DNA of 64,000 bases from NCBI RefSeq assembly GCF_007746075.1, contig NZ_CP036339.1:2943786-3007785 (forward strand), read 5' to 3'. The translations under genes were made by a program, and so were the position numbers. Source of the DNA: Lacipirellula limnantheis (GTDB taxonomy: Bacteria; Planctomycetota; Planctomycetia; Pirellulales; Lacipirellulaceae). Position 1 is the first letter of the stretch. Each line of letters opens with the position of its first letter. Shown one piece after another: positions 8,998-19,159 of this stretch. The notes below the pieces were generated by a model. That model was not told the origin of the DNA. It searched no databases and saw nothing but the letters and a program-made list of their open reading frames with translations.

Positions 8998-10110
8998 GTG
9001 GCCAAGAACCAAAAGCAGCGCGCACCCTATTTGCGGAAGCTGTTCTATTTGCTCGCAACGTTGATGACCGGTTCGGGCGCAGGTGGCTGGGCGTTTCCAG
9101 ACCTGCCGGTACTGGGCCCCGCCGTCAAGTCAGTGATCCAGACGTTCCTAGCCGATCATGGCGTAGCGCTGCCCAACGTTGCGGGATCGCCGGGGGCAAC
9201 CAGTTCATACCCGCCCGCCAACACTGGCGTCGTGCCGACTAATGGCGGCGCCGTTTCCCTTGTTTCGACCAACCAGCCAAACGCCCCACACGCCGGCGCG
9301 CCACAATCAGAAACCATCCTGATCGGTTCATTCAATATCCAAGTCTTTGGAACCTCGAAGCTTCAAAAGCAGGGCATTCCCGAAATTCTCGTCGCCGTCG
9401 TCCGCCGTTTCGACGTCCTAGCGATCCAAGAAATCCGTACTCAGGACGATCAGTTCCTTAATAAGTTTGTCCAAATGGTGAACGCCGAAGGCGCCAGGTA
9501 TGCCTATGTGATTGGCCCCCGTTTGGGGCGATCCAATAGCACGGAACAATATGCCTTCCTCTACGACACGACGCGCATCGAAGTCCGTCCAGCGTCGGTG
9601 ACGACTCTCAACGATCCCAACGACCTGTTGCATCGGGAGCCGTTCGTTGCCCAGTTCCGCGTTGTTGGCGTTCCTCCAGCTCAGGCCTTCAGCTTCTGGC
9701 TCATGGACGTCCATACCGATCCCGATGAAGTCGCAACCGAGCTCGACGTGCTGGCCGACGCCTTCCGAGTCATGCAGCAGCAGGGCGAAGACGATGTCAT
9801 TTTGCTCGGCGATCTGAATGCTGATGAGCACCACCTGCGCGGCCTCGGTCAATTGCCGGGCATCAAGTACGCCATCGCGGGCGTGACCACCAACACGCGA
9901 GGCAACAAGGCGTACGACAACCTCTTGTTTGACTCACGGACAACGGTCGAGTACACAGGGCAAAGCGGCGTGTGGAATCTAATGACCAGCTTTGGGCTGA
10001 CGCAAGATCAGGCGCTCGAGGTCTCGGATCATTTCCCTGTGGGAGGGCTTTTCTCGATCTACGAGGGAGGCGGAGCCCGGATTGCCGCCGGTCCCATGCA
10101 ACCCCGCTAA
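8998..10110 (+). CDS. Exported endonuclease/exonuclease/phosphatase-fold protein
   Basis: I start at GTG 8998 because AAGGAGG lies nine bases upstream; the frame itself is open earlier. 370 residues. Basic N-terminus plus hydrophobic stretch (LRKLFYLLATLMTGSGAGGW) suggests export or membrane anchoring, followed by a Pro/Ala/Ser/Asn-rich linker (~50-105). The rest is a DNase I-like domain: GSFNIQVFG at the first strand, AIQEIR with the metal-binding Glu, VILLGDLNADEHH, and EVSDHFPV with the catalytic Asp-His. The family hydrolyses phosphodiesters in nucleic acids or phospholipids; the substrate here is not determinable. The last codons overlap by four bases the end of the convergent HEAT-repeat gene. 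Confidence 0.85.
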   Translation: MAKNQKQRAPYLRKLFYLLATLMTGSGAGGWAFPDLPVLGPAVKSVIQTFLADHGVALPNVAGSPGATSSYPPANTGVVPTNGGAVSLVSTNQPNAPHAGAPQSETILIGSFNIQVFGTSKLQKQGIPEILVAVVRRFDVLAIQEIRTQDDQFLNKFVQMVNAEGARYAYVIGPRLGRSNSTEQYAFLYDTTRIEVRPASVTTLNDPNDLLHREPFVAQFRVVGVPPAQAFSFWLMDVHTDPDEVATELDVLADAFRVMQQQGEDDVILLGDLNADEHHLRGLGQLPGIKYAIAGVTTNTRGNKAYDNLLFDSRTTVEYTGQSGVWNLMTSFGLTQDQALEVSDHFPVGGLFSIYEGGGARIAAGPMQPR

Positions 10111-10604
10111 TGCTCCTGGCGAATACTCGCGACGGCGTCCCGGGCTAGTGACGCGAGTCGCGGGTCATGATCAGTCGTCAGCAATTGCAGCGATTCCAGC
10201 GCCGGCGCCGCGGGCGGCCCGATCTTCCCAAGCGCCCAGACCGATCGCTGACGCACGGCGGCGTGGGCGTGCCCCTGTGCCGCGACGATGAGTTGTTTCA
10301 CCGCGGGCGCTGCCACGCTCTCCAACCGCCCAAGCAGCGTAGCGGCCCAGTAAGGCGCATCGAGCGTAGGACGGCTAAGAATTTTCGTGAGGGCGCCGAC
10401 GGCGTCATCTTCGGGAGGGCCTAAGTCCTCTAGTGCCGCAGACGCAATATCTCGCGTTTCTTGATCGCCGTCGCAGGCCTCCACCAGGGCGACGGCGGCA
10501 GGCACGGCCTCCGAACCCATTTCCAGCAGTTGTTGCGCCGCATCGAGACGGTGCGGCGTCTCCGATTGAAGGAGCTTGATCAGAGATGATACGGAAGCGG
10601 ACAT
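10107..10604 (-). CDS. HEAT-repeat protein, 165 residues
   Basis: Built of about four helical pairs of HEAT type: TPHRLDAAQQLLEMGSEAVP, DIASAALEDLGPPEDDAV, YWAATLLGRLESVAAPAVK, RQRSVWALGKIGPPAAPAL. Such solenoids are protein-binding scaffolds. No signal peptide, so cytoplasmic. ATG 10604 is preceded by CTGAGGAG, a good ribosome binding site. It is convergent with the nuclease-fold gene and overlaps its stop by four bases. Single gene; partner unknown. Confidence 0.8.
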   Translation of the reverse strand: MSASVSSLIKLLQSETPHRLDAAQQLLEMGSEAVPAAVALVEACDGDQETRDIASAALEDLGPPEDDAVGALTKILSRPTLDAPYWAATLLGRLESVAAPAVKQLIVAAQGHAHAAVRQRSVWALGKIGPPAAPALESLQLLTTDHDPRLASLARDAVASIRQEH

Positions 10605-11103
10605 ACAGGACTCCTCAGGTAACCTGCTCCCAGGTTGGGAACCAATTAATAAGTTAGGGTTGTGCTTGTCTCAACGCCAGCCTGCTGCGATCGCCTCCGG
10701 CGCCGGCCGCTTCCGGTACGTCCGGTACGGGACTAACGTTTGAGTTTCAAGTTCACTCGCGTGAATTGTCGTTGAGCTTCATTGTTGCGGCGCCGTGCGA
10801 GGCTTCAGTTCGGCTCGGCGTCAACCGCCGTCGTCGTGCGGCAGCCGAGGGCTTGGTGCGGACGCTCGGTCGCATCGAAGCGGAAGGACGCCCCCAGACG
10901 CACGTCGGCCTCGCTGTCGTCGGCGTCGTCGTGCAGGTCGACCTCCTCGTACTTGACGCTCCGCCATCGCCTTACGACGCAGACGTCGCCAAGCGCTCAC
11001 CCTGTGGCACGCGGCTTCGTCGGCAAATCACCAAACGAGCGTACGTCTGGGCAAGCGCATCGTGACGGCGACCGTCGTCTGCGCGGCCATGTTTCGTTGG
11101 CGG
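10605..11103. other. 500-base spacer, no gene recognised
   Basis: GC-rich. Open frames on the plus strand here are Arg/Ser-rich and lack start signals. I see nothing that supports a gene or RNA. Confidence 0.3.
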
Positions 11104-11215
11104 GCGGCCGTCAAGATTCGAGTCGATCGCCAGAGGTTTCAGCGCGCCGGGGATGCCGTGCGGCCGTCAAGATTCGAGTCGATCGCCAGAGGTTTCAGCG
11201 CGCCGGGGATGCCGT
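11104..11215. repeat. Exact tandem duplication of a 56-bp unit
   Basis: Positions 11104-11159 and 11160-11215 are identical, starting GCGGCCGTCAAGATTCG. The absence of any difference means that the duplication is recent or maintained. It lies in non-coding DNA. Confidence 0.95.
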
Positions 11216-11338
11216 GGCGAGTGAGCGATCGAAGGTTGAAGCGGCGCGAGCCCAGAGATGAGCTTCCGTCACCGTCGCGCCCGAGCCTTCGCGACGCCAA
11301 CAATGAGTGGCTCTCGAGAAGAGCCCGGTGTCCAAGCC

Positions 11339-11575
11339 TCAGACGACTACAGTTTCTCCGCTCGCCCTCAGTTGATCAGCGATGCGCGCTATCGCCGCTG
11401 CAATAAGTGCGGCGTCGTCGTCGGATTCACCGTATCGCTCGACAGTCTGATATTCTCCGCCGACGAAGACCTGCTTGAATGCCATGAGGGAGTAACGCCC
11501 GGCAGTTTTCGTGGCTGCCACCATGATCTGAGCGCTCGGATCGTCCGCGATCTCGACGCGAAAGATTTGTCCCAT
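11339..11575 (-). CDS. Small hypothetical protein, 78 residues
   Basis: Starts MGQIFRVEIADDPSAQIMVA and ends in a helical acidic-to-alanine segment (DDDAALIAAAIARIADQL). The composition is balanced and unlike the Arg-rich plus-strand frame over the same DNA, so I take it as probably real. A GAGAG run lies just before the ATG. No recognised family. It is divergent from the DUF6268 gene, whose open frame extends far upstream but whose true start is at 12041. Confidence 0.4.
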   Translation of the reverse strand: MGQIFRVEIADDPSAQIMVAATKTAGRYSLMAFKQVFVGGEYQTVERYGESDDDAALIAAAIARIADQLRASGETVVV

Positions 11576-12040
11576 CTCGCTCTCACGGTCGTAGGGGAGT
11601 CCATTGCCCCGTTAAAAATCTTGACGCCAGAAATAACTTACCACCGGAACCATTCGGTTCAAGGTCGAGTGAAACCTTTGCCGCGCCGCGATGACTGTCG
11701 GCGACAGCAAGCATCAGCGCTCGGCGCCCGGATACCTGCCGCACTTCCGATGTTGACGGCTTCTCTGCTGCGCACAGCGTCGACGCCCTGGGCGAAGTCG
11801 CGAACGCATGAAGTGCGTCAGCATCGTCCCGGACGCGATTTGAGGAGGTTGGCGCTCCGTGGCCTGAGCGACGGTCCAGAACCGGAAAGGTCGCGGGAAC
11901 GCGTTCGATCCCGTTGTCATGGAGAGCGAGTTTTTGAGCTCCCAATCGCGTCGATCGCGCAGCGCAGAATCGGATTGACTCGCCCCCAGCCCAATCGCTA
12001 TCCTCTCGCCCGGCGGTCTCGTGGGGTAGGCATCCTCCTA
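11576..12040. other. Upstream spacer of the DUF6268 gene
   Basis: An open plus-strand frame crosses this region, but its composition (Arg/Ser/Pro-rich) and the lack of start signals argue that it is not translated. Nothing else seen. Confidence 0.3.
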
Positions 12041-13174
12041 GTGAACATCAGCTTGCACCGGCCGCCGCTCTCGCTCGTTTGGTTGGCCGCGGCGATTTTC
12101 GCCTGGCTGCCGGCGTCGCTTCGCGCTCAGCAGTGGTTGGGCGACGAGTTTCCAGTCAGTCTGGTCCCTCTGCCGGAGGTTGATCCAGCACCGCTGGCAG
12201 CCTTCGACCAGGCGCCTCTAGCGGACGATCTGCTCGAGCCGCCCCGATCTTCCCAGGCAGCTCGTTCGCTCGACGACGACATGGGACCTCCAGGAGAGGA
12301 GCGTTCCCCTTTTCGATCGCGAGTCTATTGGATCCCTACCCAAAAGGTTTTGAGCCAGCCGGACGACTGGTCTCAAGCTGGCGAGCAAATTAATCTCGCG
12401 GCGCCACTCTACATTGCACCTGGCGGGGGCAATCTCTGGCTGGCAACCGGCACGATTGACCATCTGTCGATCAATACGGGAGCCATCCTGCCCGATTCGC
12501 AGCTTCCTGTCCCGGACAATCTCTGGAAGATTGAAGGCGGCGCGATGAACTTTCGCGAGCTCGACAATGGTTGGAAAACCGCGGCAATCCTGACGATTGG
12601 TTCGGTCAGCGACCAGCCGTTTGACGCCCTGCGGGACATGACCGTGACGACGATCGGCTCGCTGGAGGTGCCTTACGCCGACCGTGACGCATGGAACTTC
12701 AGTTTCTTCTACTCGCCGACGTCGCAACTTCCTTATCCCTTGCCGGGCCTGGCCTATATCTGGCGACCTAGCGAAAAGCTTCGCGCCAACATCGGCATTC
12801 CATTTTCACTCCAATACCGTCCGACCGAGACATTCTCAATCGTCGCAAGTTACTTTCCGCTCACCGACGCCACTATCTTGGCGACACGGCAATTTAGCGA
12901 CTCCTGGAGCGTCTATGGCGGCTATCAGGTCGTCAACGAAACTTATTGGCTCGCTGATCGTCTCGAAGAAAACCAACTCTTCTATACATTCGACCAACGT
13001 CTCACGTTGGGGCTGCGGCGAAAACTCGTGGGCGGGCTGAGCCTCGACTTCACCGCCGGCTACGTCTTCGACCGCGAGGTCTTTCAGGCCGATGGATTTT
13101 CGGATAACCGCCGCGACCGGATCAACATCGATCCAGGTGCGCTGGGGGCTGTCCAACTCATCTGGTCGCTGTAG
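12041..13174 (+). CDS. DUF6268-type outer-membrane beta-barrel protein
   Basis: The GTG at 12041 gives a clean signal peptide (RPPLSLVWLAAAIFAWLP, cleavage near SLRAQQ) and 377 residues, so I prefer it to the much longer open frame. After a Pro/acidic stretch, the second half is a chain of amphipathic beta strands with aromatic girdles: DAWNFSFFYSPTSQLPYPLP, GLAYIWRPSEKLRANIGIPF, WSVYGGYQVVNETYWL, LSLDFTAGYVFDREVF, and a final strand ending in W-S-L. This matches the DUF6268 family that is frequent in planctomycetes. Role presumed to be an outer-membrane pore or structural barrel. Monocistronic. Confidence 0.8.
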   Translation: MNISLHRPPLSLVWLAAAIFAWLPASLRAQQWLGDEFPVSLVPLPEVDPAPLAAFDQAPLADDLLEPPRSSQAARSLDDDMGPPGEERSPFRSRVYWIPTQKVLSQPDDWSQAGEQINLAAPLYIAPGGGNLWLATGTIDHLSINTGAILPDSQLPVPDNLWKIEGGAMNFRELDNGWKTAAILTIGSVSDQPFDALRDMTVTTIGSLEVPYADRDAWNFSFFYSPTSQLPYPLPGLAYIWRPSEKLRANIGIPFSLQYRPTETFSIVASYFPLTDATILATRQFSDSWSVYGGYQVVNETYWLADRLEENQLFYTFDQRLTLGLRRKLVGGLSLDFTAGYVFDREVFQADGFSDNRRDRINIDPGALGAVQLIWSL

Positions 13175-13617
13175 CCGACGGCTCCCGTCTGGCGGAACGT
13201 TGCCGTTCGCTTCCGACAATAAGCCAGCCACTGGCGGAACGTCGCGGCCCGATGCGGCTACGGGAACGCTGGCGATGATTCCATACGCACCAGGATTCGC
13301 GCCAGCCTGGTGGCTGCGGTTGAACGTCAATTCCCGCTTCGTCAGGCTATCGAAAAGCGTGAGTTCCAACGGATTGACGCGGAGCTCAAACGACTGCAAA
13401 CCGTTCATCAGCCGCGCAACGCTCAATCTGCGAAGAGCGTATCGCTCGACGCCCCCCAGCGCGGAAGATGGCCGGCGTTGAACATCACGACTATACTGTG
13501 GACAACTCATCGCCGGATGCAGCCCTAGCAGCGAGGCAGCTCGCGGCTTCCGGCGTTACTTTTCGCGGGCCGTGGCGCCGACGCCCAATTGCGGCCGGCC
13601 GCATCGTGGAGCATGGA
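13175..13617. other. Spacer, no gene recognised
   Basis: The downstream gene's frame is open from 13468 but the likely start is 13618. The rest holds no recognisable signal. Confidence 0.3.
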
Positions 13618-16600
13618 ATGAGAAGACGACGCAACCGACCGCTCTTGAATAGCCTCATCGCCGCTTCCTGTCGGCGACTTCGCATCGAGTCGCTCGAGTT
13701 GCGACAGCTGATGGCGGGCGATTCGTATCTGATCAATTTTCAATTCGACGAGGCGCCGTCGGTCACTCGTTATGCGCGCGACGTCGGCGCCGTGTTCGGC
13801 GATCGCGGCGATGGCCTTTCCTATGGCTGGTCTTCTGATCACACGGACGTCTCGCGGGACCGCAACGTTAATCCAGACCAACGACTCGATACGCTGATCC
13901 ACTTCCACCAGGGGCAAAAATGGGAACTGTCGCTGCCCAATGGACTCTATGAGGTGACGGCGTCGATCGGCGACCCCGCAAACGCCAGCGCGCATACCCT
14001 CAACGTCGAAGGCGTCAACTATTGGAACGCTCTTGCGCTCGCGCCGAACGAATTTCGTCAGAAAACGCTCCAGGTCGCCGTCGTGGACGGTCTCCTGACG
14101 CTCGACCAAGGAGCTGCGGCCGAAAAGGCAACGCGCATTAATTACGTGCAGATCGTCGGGCTGCCCAGCGGACCCAATGCATCTCCCGCCGCGCCGACGG
14201 TTACAGAACCATCGGTTGACGGACTCGTCGTCAATCCGGGCGACGTCCATATGGAGTCGATCGGCTTCGTCGACGGGGACGGCGACGGGCACAAGTCGAC
14301 CGATTGGGAGATTCTCTCCACCGGTCCCGGCGCTCAAGTGGTTTGGCAGACCCTGGGCATCGAAGGCGTCGAGCGCGTCCACACGCATCTGGGCGACGGC
14401 AATTTCATCAACTCGCATGCCGGTCGCACGGCGCTGTTGCCGGACACGGACTATCAGTTGCGCGTCCGCTTTCGCGATGATGCGGGATCAGTAAGCGGTT
14501 ACGGCCTGCGCACCTTTCGCACGGGGCCGGCTTCCGCCACGTTCCCGCTGGAAGTCGTCGACGTCGCCGTCAGCCCGACGCCGACTTGGGTGCAAGCCGC
14601 GTCGGCGGCAAACGTCATTTTGCCGGCGGCGAGCCCCAGTCAGTCGGAGCTGCGGTTGGAGTCCGCGGCGGGCGCGCTGTTGCTCAAGCTGGCCGCGTTC
14701 AACGGCACGTCGAATTTGATGACCAATCCTGCGACGCTCCCCGACCACGCCGAAGTGCGCGTCGTCGTCGTCGCCGGGTCGAGCGGATTGAGTCTCGGTC
14801 AGACGAATCTCTCCTTCAGCGACGAGCATAGCGGTCAGCACACGTTGTTTCTGCCGGCAATCAATCTGGCGGCGAACCAGCGACTCGATCTCTGGGTGGC
14901 CGCCGACGGCGCGACGTACCTGGGAAGCGCAGGGCAGACGACGCCCGATTTCTCGACGCTGGCGCGGCCGAGCGAAGGTTCGGTCAACATCCCCTTCAGC
15001 GCTATTCCGCCCGGATATGCGATCGACGTCGTCGCCGGCGGGCTCCAACTGCCGACAAACATCGCCTTCGTGCCGAATCCGGGCCCCAATCCGAGCGACC
15101 CCTACTTTTACGTCACCGAGTTGTATGGCTCCATCAAAGTGGTGTCGCGCAATTTCAACGTGAGCAACTACGCCACTGGACTGCTCAATTTCAGCCCAAC
15201 GGGCAGTTTTCCGGGCTCAGGCGAGCAGGGGCTGGCGGGGATCGCCGTCGATCCGGCGACGGGCGACGTTTTCGCAACCCGGGTGACGGCCACCAATCCG
15301 GCGGATCCCAATGGCGCCCATCACCCGCAAGTGCTCCGGTTTACCAGCGCCGACGGCGGTCGGACGGCGTCAAGCACGACGGTGATTCGAAATATGGTCG
15401 GCGAGAGCCAAGGCCAGTCGCACCAGATTTCGAACCTGACAATCGGCCCGGACGGCAAGTTGTACGTCCATAACGGCGATGGATTCGACGCCGCGACGGC
15501 CCAAAATCTGGATTCTTATCGCGGCAAGGTGTTGCGGATGAACCTGGACGGCTCGGCCCCGGCTGACAATCCCTTCTATAGCGCCGCCAACGGAATCAAC
15601 GCCCGCGATTACGTCTACGCCTACGGGCTGAGAAATCCCTTCGGCGGAGCCTGGCGCGCTGCCGACGGAAAACACTACGAAGTAGAAAACGGTCCGAGCA
15701 TTGATCGCCTCGCCAAGATCCTGCCTGGCGTCAACTACGGCTGGAACGGGACCGACGCATCGATGGCGATCAACGCCATCTACAACTGGAGTCCTGCCCA
15801 TGCGCCGGTGAACATCGCCTTCGTTCAGGGCGAAACCTTCGCCGGCAGCCAATTTCCGCCGTCCCAATGGGACCGCGCGTTCGTCGCCGAGTCGGGACCG
15901 ACGTACGGATTGGGGCCTCAATCGCTAGGCAAGAAAATCGTCCAATTTCAGCTCGATGCCAGCGGCAATCGGCTCGGCGGCCCCACGGTCATCGTGAACT
16001 ACACCGGCAGCGGCCGCGGGACGGTGGTTGGTTTGGCGGCCGGCCCTGATGGACTGTACTTCACGGAACTCTACAAAGATCTCGACGCCGCCTCGCCCAT
16101 CGAAGCGGGCGCTCGGGTGTTTCGACTGCGCTACGTCGGTCAGGCGGGCGGCGATTACGACTACGATGGCGACGCCGATGGAGCGGACTTTTTGAAGTGG
16201 CAGCGCACGCTCGGTTCGACGACCGACCTCACGGCCGACGGCGATCGCAGCCGCATCGTCGACGTGGCGGACCTCAACGCGTGGAAATCCGCGTTCAGTT
16301 CGCCGGCCGCGCCGGCCGCTGCCAGTACGGCGTCTGCCGCAGCCGTCGCTCTCCAGCCAGCGACGAGCTCCGTCGGCGATTCGCCGTACGCCAGCCTGGC
16401 CTCGGCAGGCGCTCCCCAATTGATTCCCTCAGCACTCCGGGGAGGACCTTCCAAACCGATCCTCAAGGAGCGTCTGAGTTATCAGGCGGCCAGCCGAGCG
16501 GGACTCGCCGCCGTGCGCGACCACGCACTTGAGTTGCTTGCCGGCGGCGACGACATCGACCGAACGTGGTCGGCCGTCCGATTGCGACCAGCAGGCCCGT

Positions 16601-16680
16601 CGTCCTGCTGGGACGCGCGGGCGCTGGATGAATGGGCCAGCGCTAGTGACTTGTCCCACGACGCAGAGGCCAGCTTTTAG
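13618..16680 (+). CDS. Extracellular modular glucose/sorbosone dehydrogenase-like protein with dockerin-like repeat
   Basis: 1020 residues from ATG 13618. The N-terminus has no classical signal peptide but carries the planctomycete motif [14 protein letters not shown] (~20-35), found on many exported proteins of this phylum. Domains in order: a malectin-like carbohydrate-binding domain (~38-185, [30 protein letters not shown]); a fibronectin-like strand block (~190-300, [17 protein letters not shown]); a further beta domain (~305-450); a PQQ-type sugar-dehydrogenase beta-propeller (~460-835, [58 protein letters not shown]); two dockerin-like calcium loops ([32 protein letters not shown], ~838-890); and an Ala/Ser-rich end. 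The propeller family oxidises aldose sugars. The architecture suggests sugar binding and oxidation on the surface. Confidence 0.85.
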   Translation: MRRRRNRPLLNSLIAASCRRLRIESLELRQLMAGDSYLINFQFDEAPSVTRYARDVGAVFGDRGDGLSYGWSSDHTDVSRDRNVNPDQRLDTLIHFHQGQKWELSLPNGLYEVTASIGDPANASAHTLNVEGVNYWNALALAPNEFRQKTLQVAVVDGLLTLDQGAAAEKATRINYVQIVGLPSGPNASPAAPTVTEPSVDGLVVNPGDVHMESIGFVDGDGDGHKSTDWEILSTGPGAQVVWQTLGIEGVERVHTHLGDGNFINSHAGRTALLPDTDYQLRVRFRDDAGSVSGYGLRTFRTGPASATFPLEVVDVAVSPTPTWVQAASAANVILPAASPSQSELRLESAAGALLLKLAAFNGTSNLMTNPATLPDHAEVRVVVVAGSSGLSLGQTNLSFSDEHSGQHTLFLPAINLAANQRLDLWVAADGATYLGSAGQTTPDFSTLARPSEGSVNIPFSAIPPGYAIDVVAGGLQLPTNIAFVPNPGPNPSDPYFYVTELYGSIKVVSRNFNVSNYATGLLNFSPTGSFPGSGEQGLAGIAVDPATGDVFATRVTATNPADPNGAHHPQVLRFTSADGGRTASSTTVIRNMVGESQGQSHQISNLTIGPDGKLYVHNGDGFDAATAQNLDSYRGKVLRMNLDGSAPADNPFYSAANGINARDYVYAYGLRNPFGGAWRAADGKHYEVENGPSIDRLAKILPGVNYGWNGTDASMAINAIYNWSPAHAPVNIAFVQGETFAGSQFPPSQWDRAFVAESGPTYGLGPQSLGKKIVQFQLDASGNRLGGPTVIVNYTGSGRGTVVGLAAGPDGLYFTELYKDLDAASPIEAGARVFRLRYVGQAGGDYDYDGDADGADFLKWQRTLGSTTDLTADGDRSRIVDVADLNAWKSAFSSPAAPAAASTASAAAVALQPATSSVGDSPYASLASAGAPQLIPSALRGGPSKPILKERLSYQAASRAGLAAVRDHALELLAGGDDIDRTWSAVRLRPAGPSSCWDARALDEWASASDLSHDAEASF

Positions 16681-16977
16681 TTCGGCCTGACGTGCTCCTG
16701 CGCCCCAGTTCACGATGCGGGCGAGCATCCCGTCGCTGCTTCCGCGAGCGTCTCGTGGGCGGGGACCTCAATGGCCGCGCTCGCTGGAGCGGTGACCGAA
16801 GACATTTCAGAAGCGCTTCGAGGACCTCGCTGCGGCGCGAAGAGTGACGACGCGCCGCAAGATCAGCCGCTTCCCGCAGACTGCGCGCGATTTTGTCGCT
16901 GCTGGGGACACGTCGTCAACGTGTGCGCGACGGCGTGACGCGTGCGCTCTAGCTCTGGTCCCCGGTCCGCGGGAAGA

Positions 16978-17307
16978 TCACGATGGCACGTCGTTAGGGA
17001 CTGAAAGCGAGCAACGCGACAGCGGAGAAATGAGCTTGGCCAGCGGTTCGAAGAGAATGTCCGGCGGGCAATCTGGATCGCTTGTCAGAATGTCGATGTG
17101 ATCGCCGCGCTTCGCGGCTCGAAATTTACAGCCGCGATAATAGAACGAGATCGCGTCAGCGGTCGCTGGATCGAAGCTGCCGCAAAGTGCGTGGCGGAGC
17201 TTGCGTATCTCTTCGTGGACCGGCTCCAAATCGCTGAACGGCAGTTCAGCGAGCACGACCCAAACGTCGGGTTGCCCATTGGCGTTGCTGATCAGCGTCG
17301 TGTCCAT
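16978..17307 (-). CDS. Hypothetical protein, 109 residues
   Basis: Begins MDTTLISNANGQPDVWVVLA; no signal peptide. The sequence is balanced, with alternating strands and helices (FSDLEPVHEEIRKLRHALCG, ADAISFYYRGCKFRAAKRGD, HIDILTSDPDCPPDILFEPL) and three cysteines. I do not recognise the family, but the coding quality is good and no competing frame looks better. No clear ribosome binding site precedes ATG 17307. Monocistronic. Confidence 0.6.
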   Translation of the reverse strand: MDTTLISNANGQPDVWVVLAELPFSDLEPVHEEIRKLRHALCGSFDPATADAISFYYRGCKFRAAKRGDHIDILTSDPDCPPDILFEPLAKLISPLSRCSLSVPNDVPS

Positions 17308-17568
17308 GGGGGTGGTCCAAGGGGTGATGGGGCCTACTGTATTCTATGGCGCTTTTCGCACACCTCCGCACGCTCACGTCTTAGAACACGAGCCCCAACC
17401 CGAGTAATCGAACCCTCCGCGCTAGGCCCGATCGCTACCATCGCGACGACCGGCAGCGGGGCTCGCATTTTCCGGATCGTCAACTCACCCTTACGGTCGG
17501 CTTGGGTGTGATCGACGACCCCGCCGTCCGCCGGGGGCCGGCGAGGGGGTGAATTGCGGCCAAAGAGA

Positions 17569-17636
17569 GCGGATGATGATTCCGCGTGCCACCCCGGATT
17601 TCTCCGGGGAAAGCAACGGCTCCAAGCAGAGCGCAG
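17569..17636 (-). other. Attachment-site relic: tRNA(CAT) anticodon arm plus conserved flank
   Basis: GCGGA-ATCATCA-TCCGC on the minus strand (17585-17569) is an anticodon-arm-like hairpin whose loop has CAT in anticodon position. On the plus strand the following ~50 bases (GCCACC, then CGGGGAAAGCAACGGCTC, then AGCGCAG) resemble the sequence following the tRNA half at 26139-26190. The T-arm and acceptor end are absent here. I read it as the left boundary of an integrated element. Confidence 0.45.
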
Positions 17637-17853
17637 CGACGGTCGACTGCAATGTGAGGAGTCGTCGTCGTTGACTCGAGATTATTAACGGTTCAAGTTA
17701 GAGGTGGCCCGCGCCGCGCGCGAACGACTCGGGACGCGGGCGTGATGGCCAGTGTCGGGGCGCGGGAAGTGCGAGACGCAAAGCCGAAGATCCTTCCAAT
17801 TCATTTGTCAGCGAATTTACGAAGGTAATATTCGAAGTCGCCTAACGCGGCGA

Positions 17854-18147
17854 CTAGGCGCCCTTGTCCATCGACTTCTTGATGAAGCCAATGATCGCCG
17901 TCAGCAGCGCGCCGCCGATTGCCGCCGCGCCGCCGTTGCCGGCAATCTCGCCTCCAGTTCCTGCACCGAGGACCTTCTCGATCAGCCCGGCGTAGTCTGC
18001 CAGCTGTCCGCCGCCGACGCCGCCTAGAATGCCCACGATCGTGGCAACGACTTTGCTGATGTTGATGTTCTTCAGCGCGGCCGCGGCGCCGTTGCCGCCG
18101 AGGGCTCCACCGATGACTTGCATGATGAGCGGGAGGAGTTGTTCCAT
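17854..18147 (-). CDS. Glycine-rich hydrophobic small protein (glycine-zipper type)
   Basis: 97 residues beginning MEQLLPLIMQVIGGALGGNG. Two helices with small-residue spacing (VVATIVGILGGVGGGQLADY, AAAIGGALLTAIIGFIKKSM) give the pattern of glycine-zipper membrane proteins; similar small proteins occur in planctomycetes and proteobacteria. Likely a membrane protein of unknown role. AAAGG lies about 8 bases upstream of ATG 18147. It stands alone. Confidence 0.65.
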   Translation of the reverse strand: MEQLLPLIMQVIGGALGGNGAAAALKNINISKVVATIVGILGGVGGGQLADYAGLIEKVLGAGTGGEIAGNGGAAAIGGALLTAIIGFIKKSMDKGA

Positions 18148-18841
18148 CGTCGTAAACCTTTAGAACTGTTGAGGGAGAGGAGAAACGCGAGATCGCCTGG
18201 CCGGGAGCTAAGCGCCGACCGTCCGATTCCCGCGCCACGGCAGGCATCGTCCGGCTCGTCTCTAGCATATCCCATAATTTCCCACTTGGACGAGGCCTGG
18301 AAGCGATCCAGAATCGAATTCGCCAATATCTCAAAAAACGGCGCCCCCGCGTCTATCACCCCGTGAATTTCCGACCATTTTCTCGCCCGCGGATTGGGTT
18401 CCTGAGTTCCGGCAGTCGGAGCCATGCCGCGCAAGGCGCCTCTGAGTGCTTCGACGCCGGAATTGATATTTCGACCCTGGCCCGACCGCTCGAGCGCCGG
18501 CAACTTCAACCCTTGCGACCAGTCGAGCGAGCTGACGCTCGCCGTAACGCTTTCGACGCGTGGCGTGGGTCCCCTATTGCCTTGCTCGGGGATTTTGAAT
18601 CGCCTCCTACCCTTCCATCAATTGGAAACCTGGAGAGCAGCCTCCACGTCCTTAAGTCGTCCTCAAGCCGCCACGAGCGCTACCAGGCCGTCTTTCCCGT
18701 TCGGACATTCGCCAGTCTGTGGCCCTAGCCGGCCCGCGCGCGAATTGGGGCGTCTGTTGCGGTCGGGCTTTAGACGCGCGAATGCGACGCACGCCCGTTC
18801 GCTGGAGCGGACGGGGCTATGGCGGCAAATGATTGCAACGC
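18148..18841. other. 700-base spacer, no gene recognised
   Basis: Several overlapping plus-strand frames (for example around 18363-18876) are Arg/Ser/Pro-rich with no start signals or domains. I see no RNA gene. Confidence 0.3.
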
Positions 18842-18871
18842 CCCTCTCATTCCTGCGGGAGGCGAAGGCGG
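18842..18871. repeat. 30-bp dispersed repeat (copy at 26467-26496)
   Basis: CCCTCTCATTCCTGCGGGAG and the next ten bases match 26467-26496 with two differences in 30. Both copies sit in non-coding DNA near secreted-protein genes. Confidence 0.6.
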
Positions 18872-18881
18872 GGTGAGGAGC

Positions 18882-18974
18882 CTACGACTCGACGTCGTAG
18901 TCGTCTCGCCAACGCCGACCATGCGGAGTCTTGAAGACGATTCCGAACGCGGAAAGCACGGCGATGATGATCAT
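18882..18974 (-). CDS. Possible very small membrane protein, 30 residues
   Basis: Reads MIIIAVLSAFGIVFKTPHGR then RWRDDYDVES-stop: one hydrophobic helix followed by a basic, then acidic tail, the layout of a single-pass micropeptide. A TTG start at 18995 would add LVLYAPQ. The composition is unlike random GC-rich DNA here. No ribosome binding site was recognised, so this is tentative. Confidence 0.3.
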   Translation of the reverse strand: MIIIAVLSAFGIVFKTPHGRRWRDDYDVES

Positions 18975-19159
18975 TTGCGGTGCGTAAAGGACCAAGTCCC
19001 GCGGTGCTCCGGCCGCCGTTCTTGCGGGCGAATCTGCTCGATTTGCTCAGCGCCGTAACACATAGCCTAAAAATCCACTTGTTACTGAGGTGAGGTTGAG
19101 CATGCTGCTCGCCGCCGCCGAGGCCCGCCAGCCACTTCTACTCGAAAAGGACTCCCGCC

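Noticed and set aside
11258..12040. N-terminal extension of the DUF6268 protein
   Set aside because: The frame is open, but the residues are Arg/Ser-rich and a clean signal peptide starts at 12041, which an exported barrel needs at its N-terminus.
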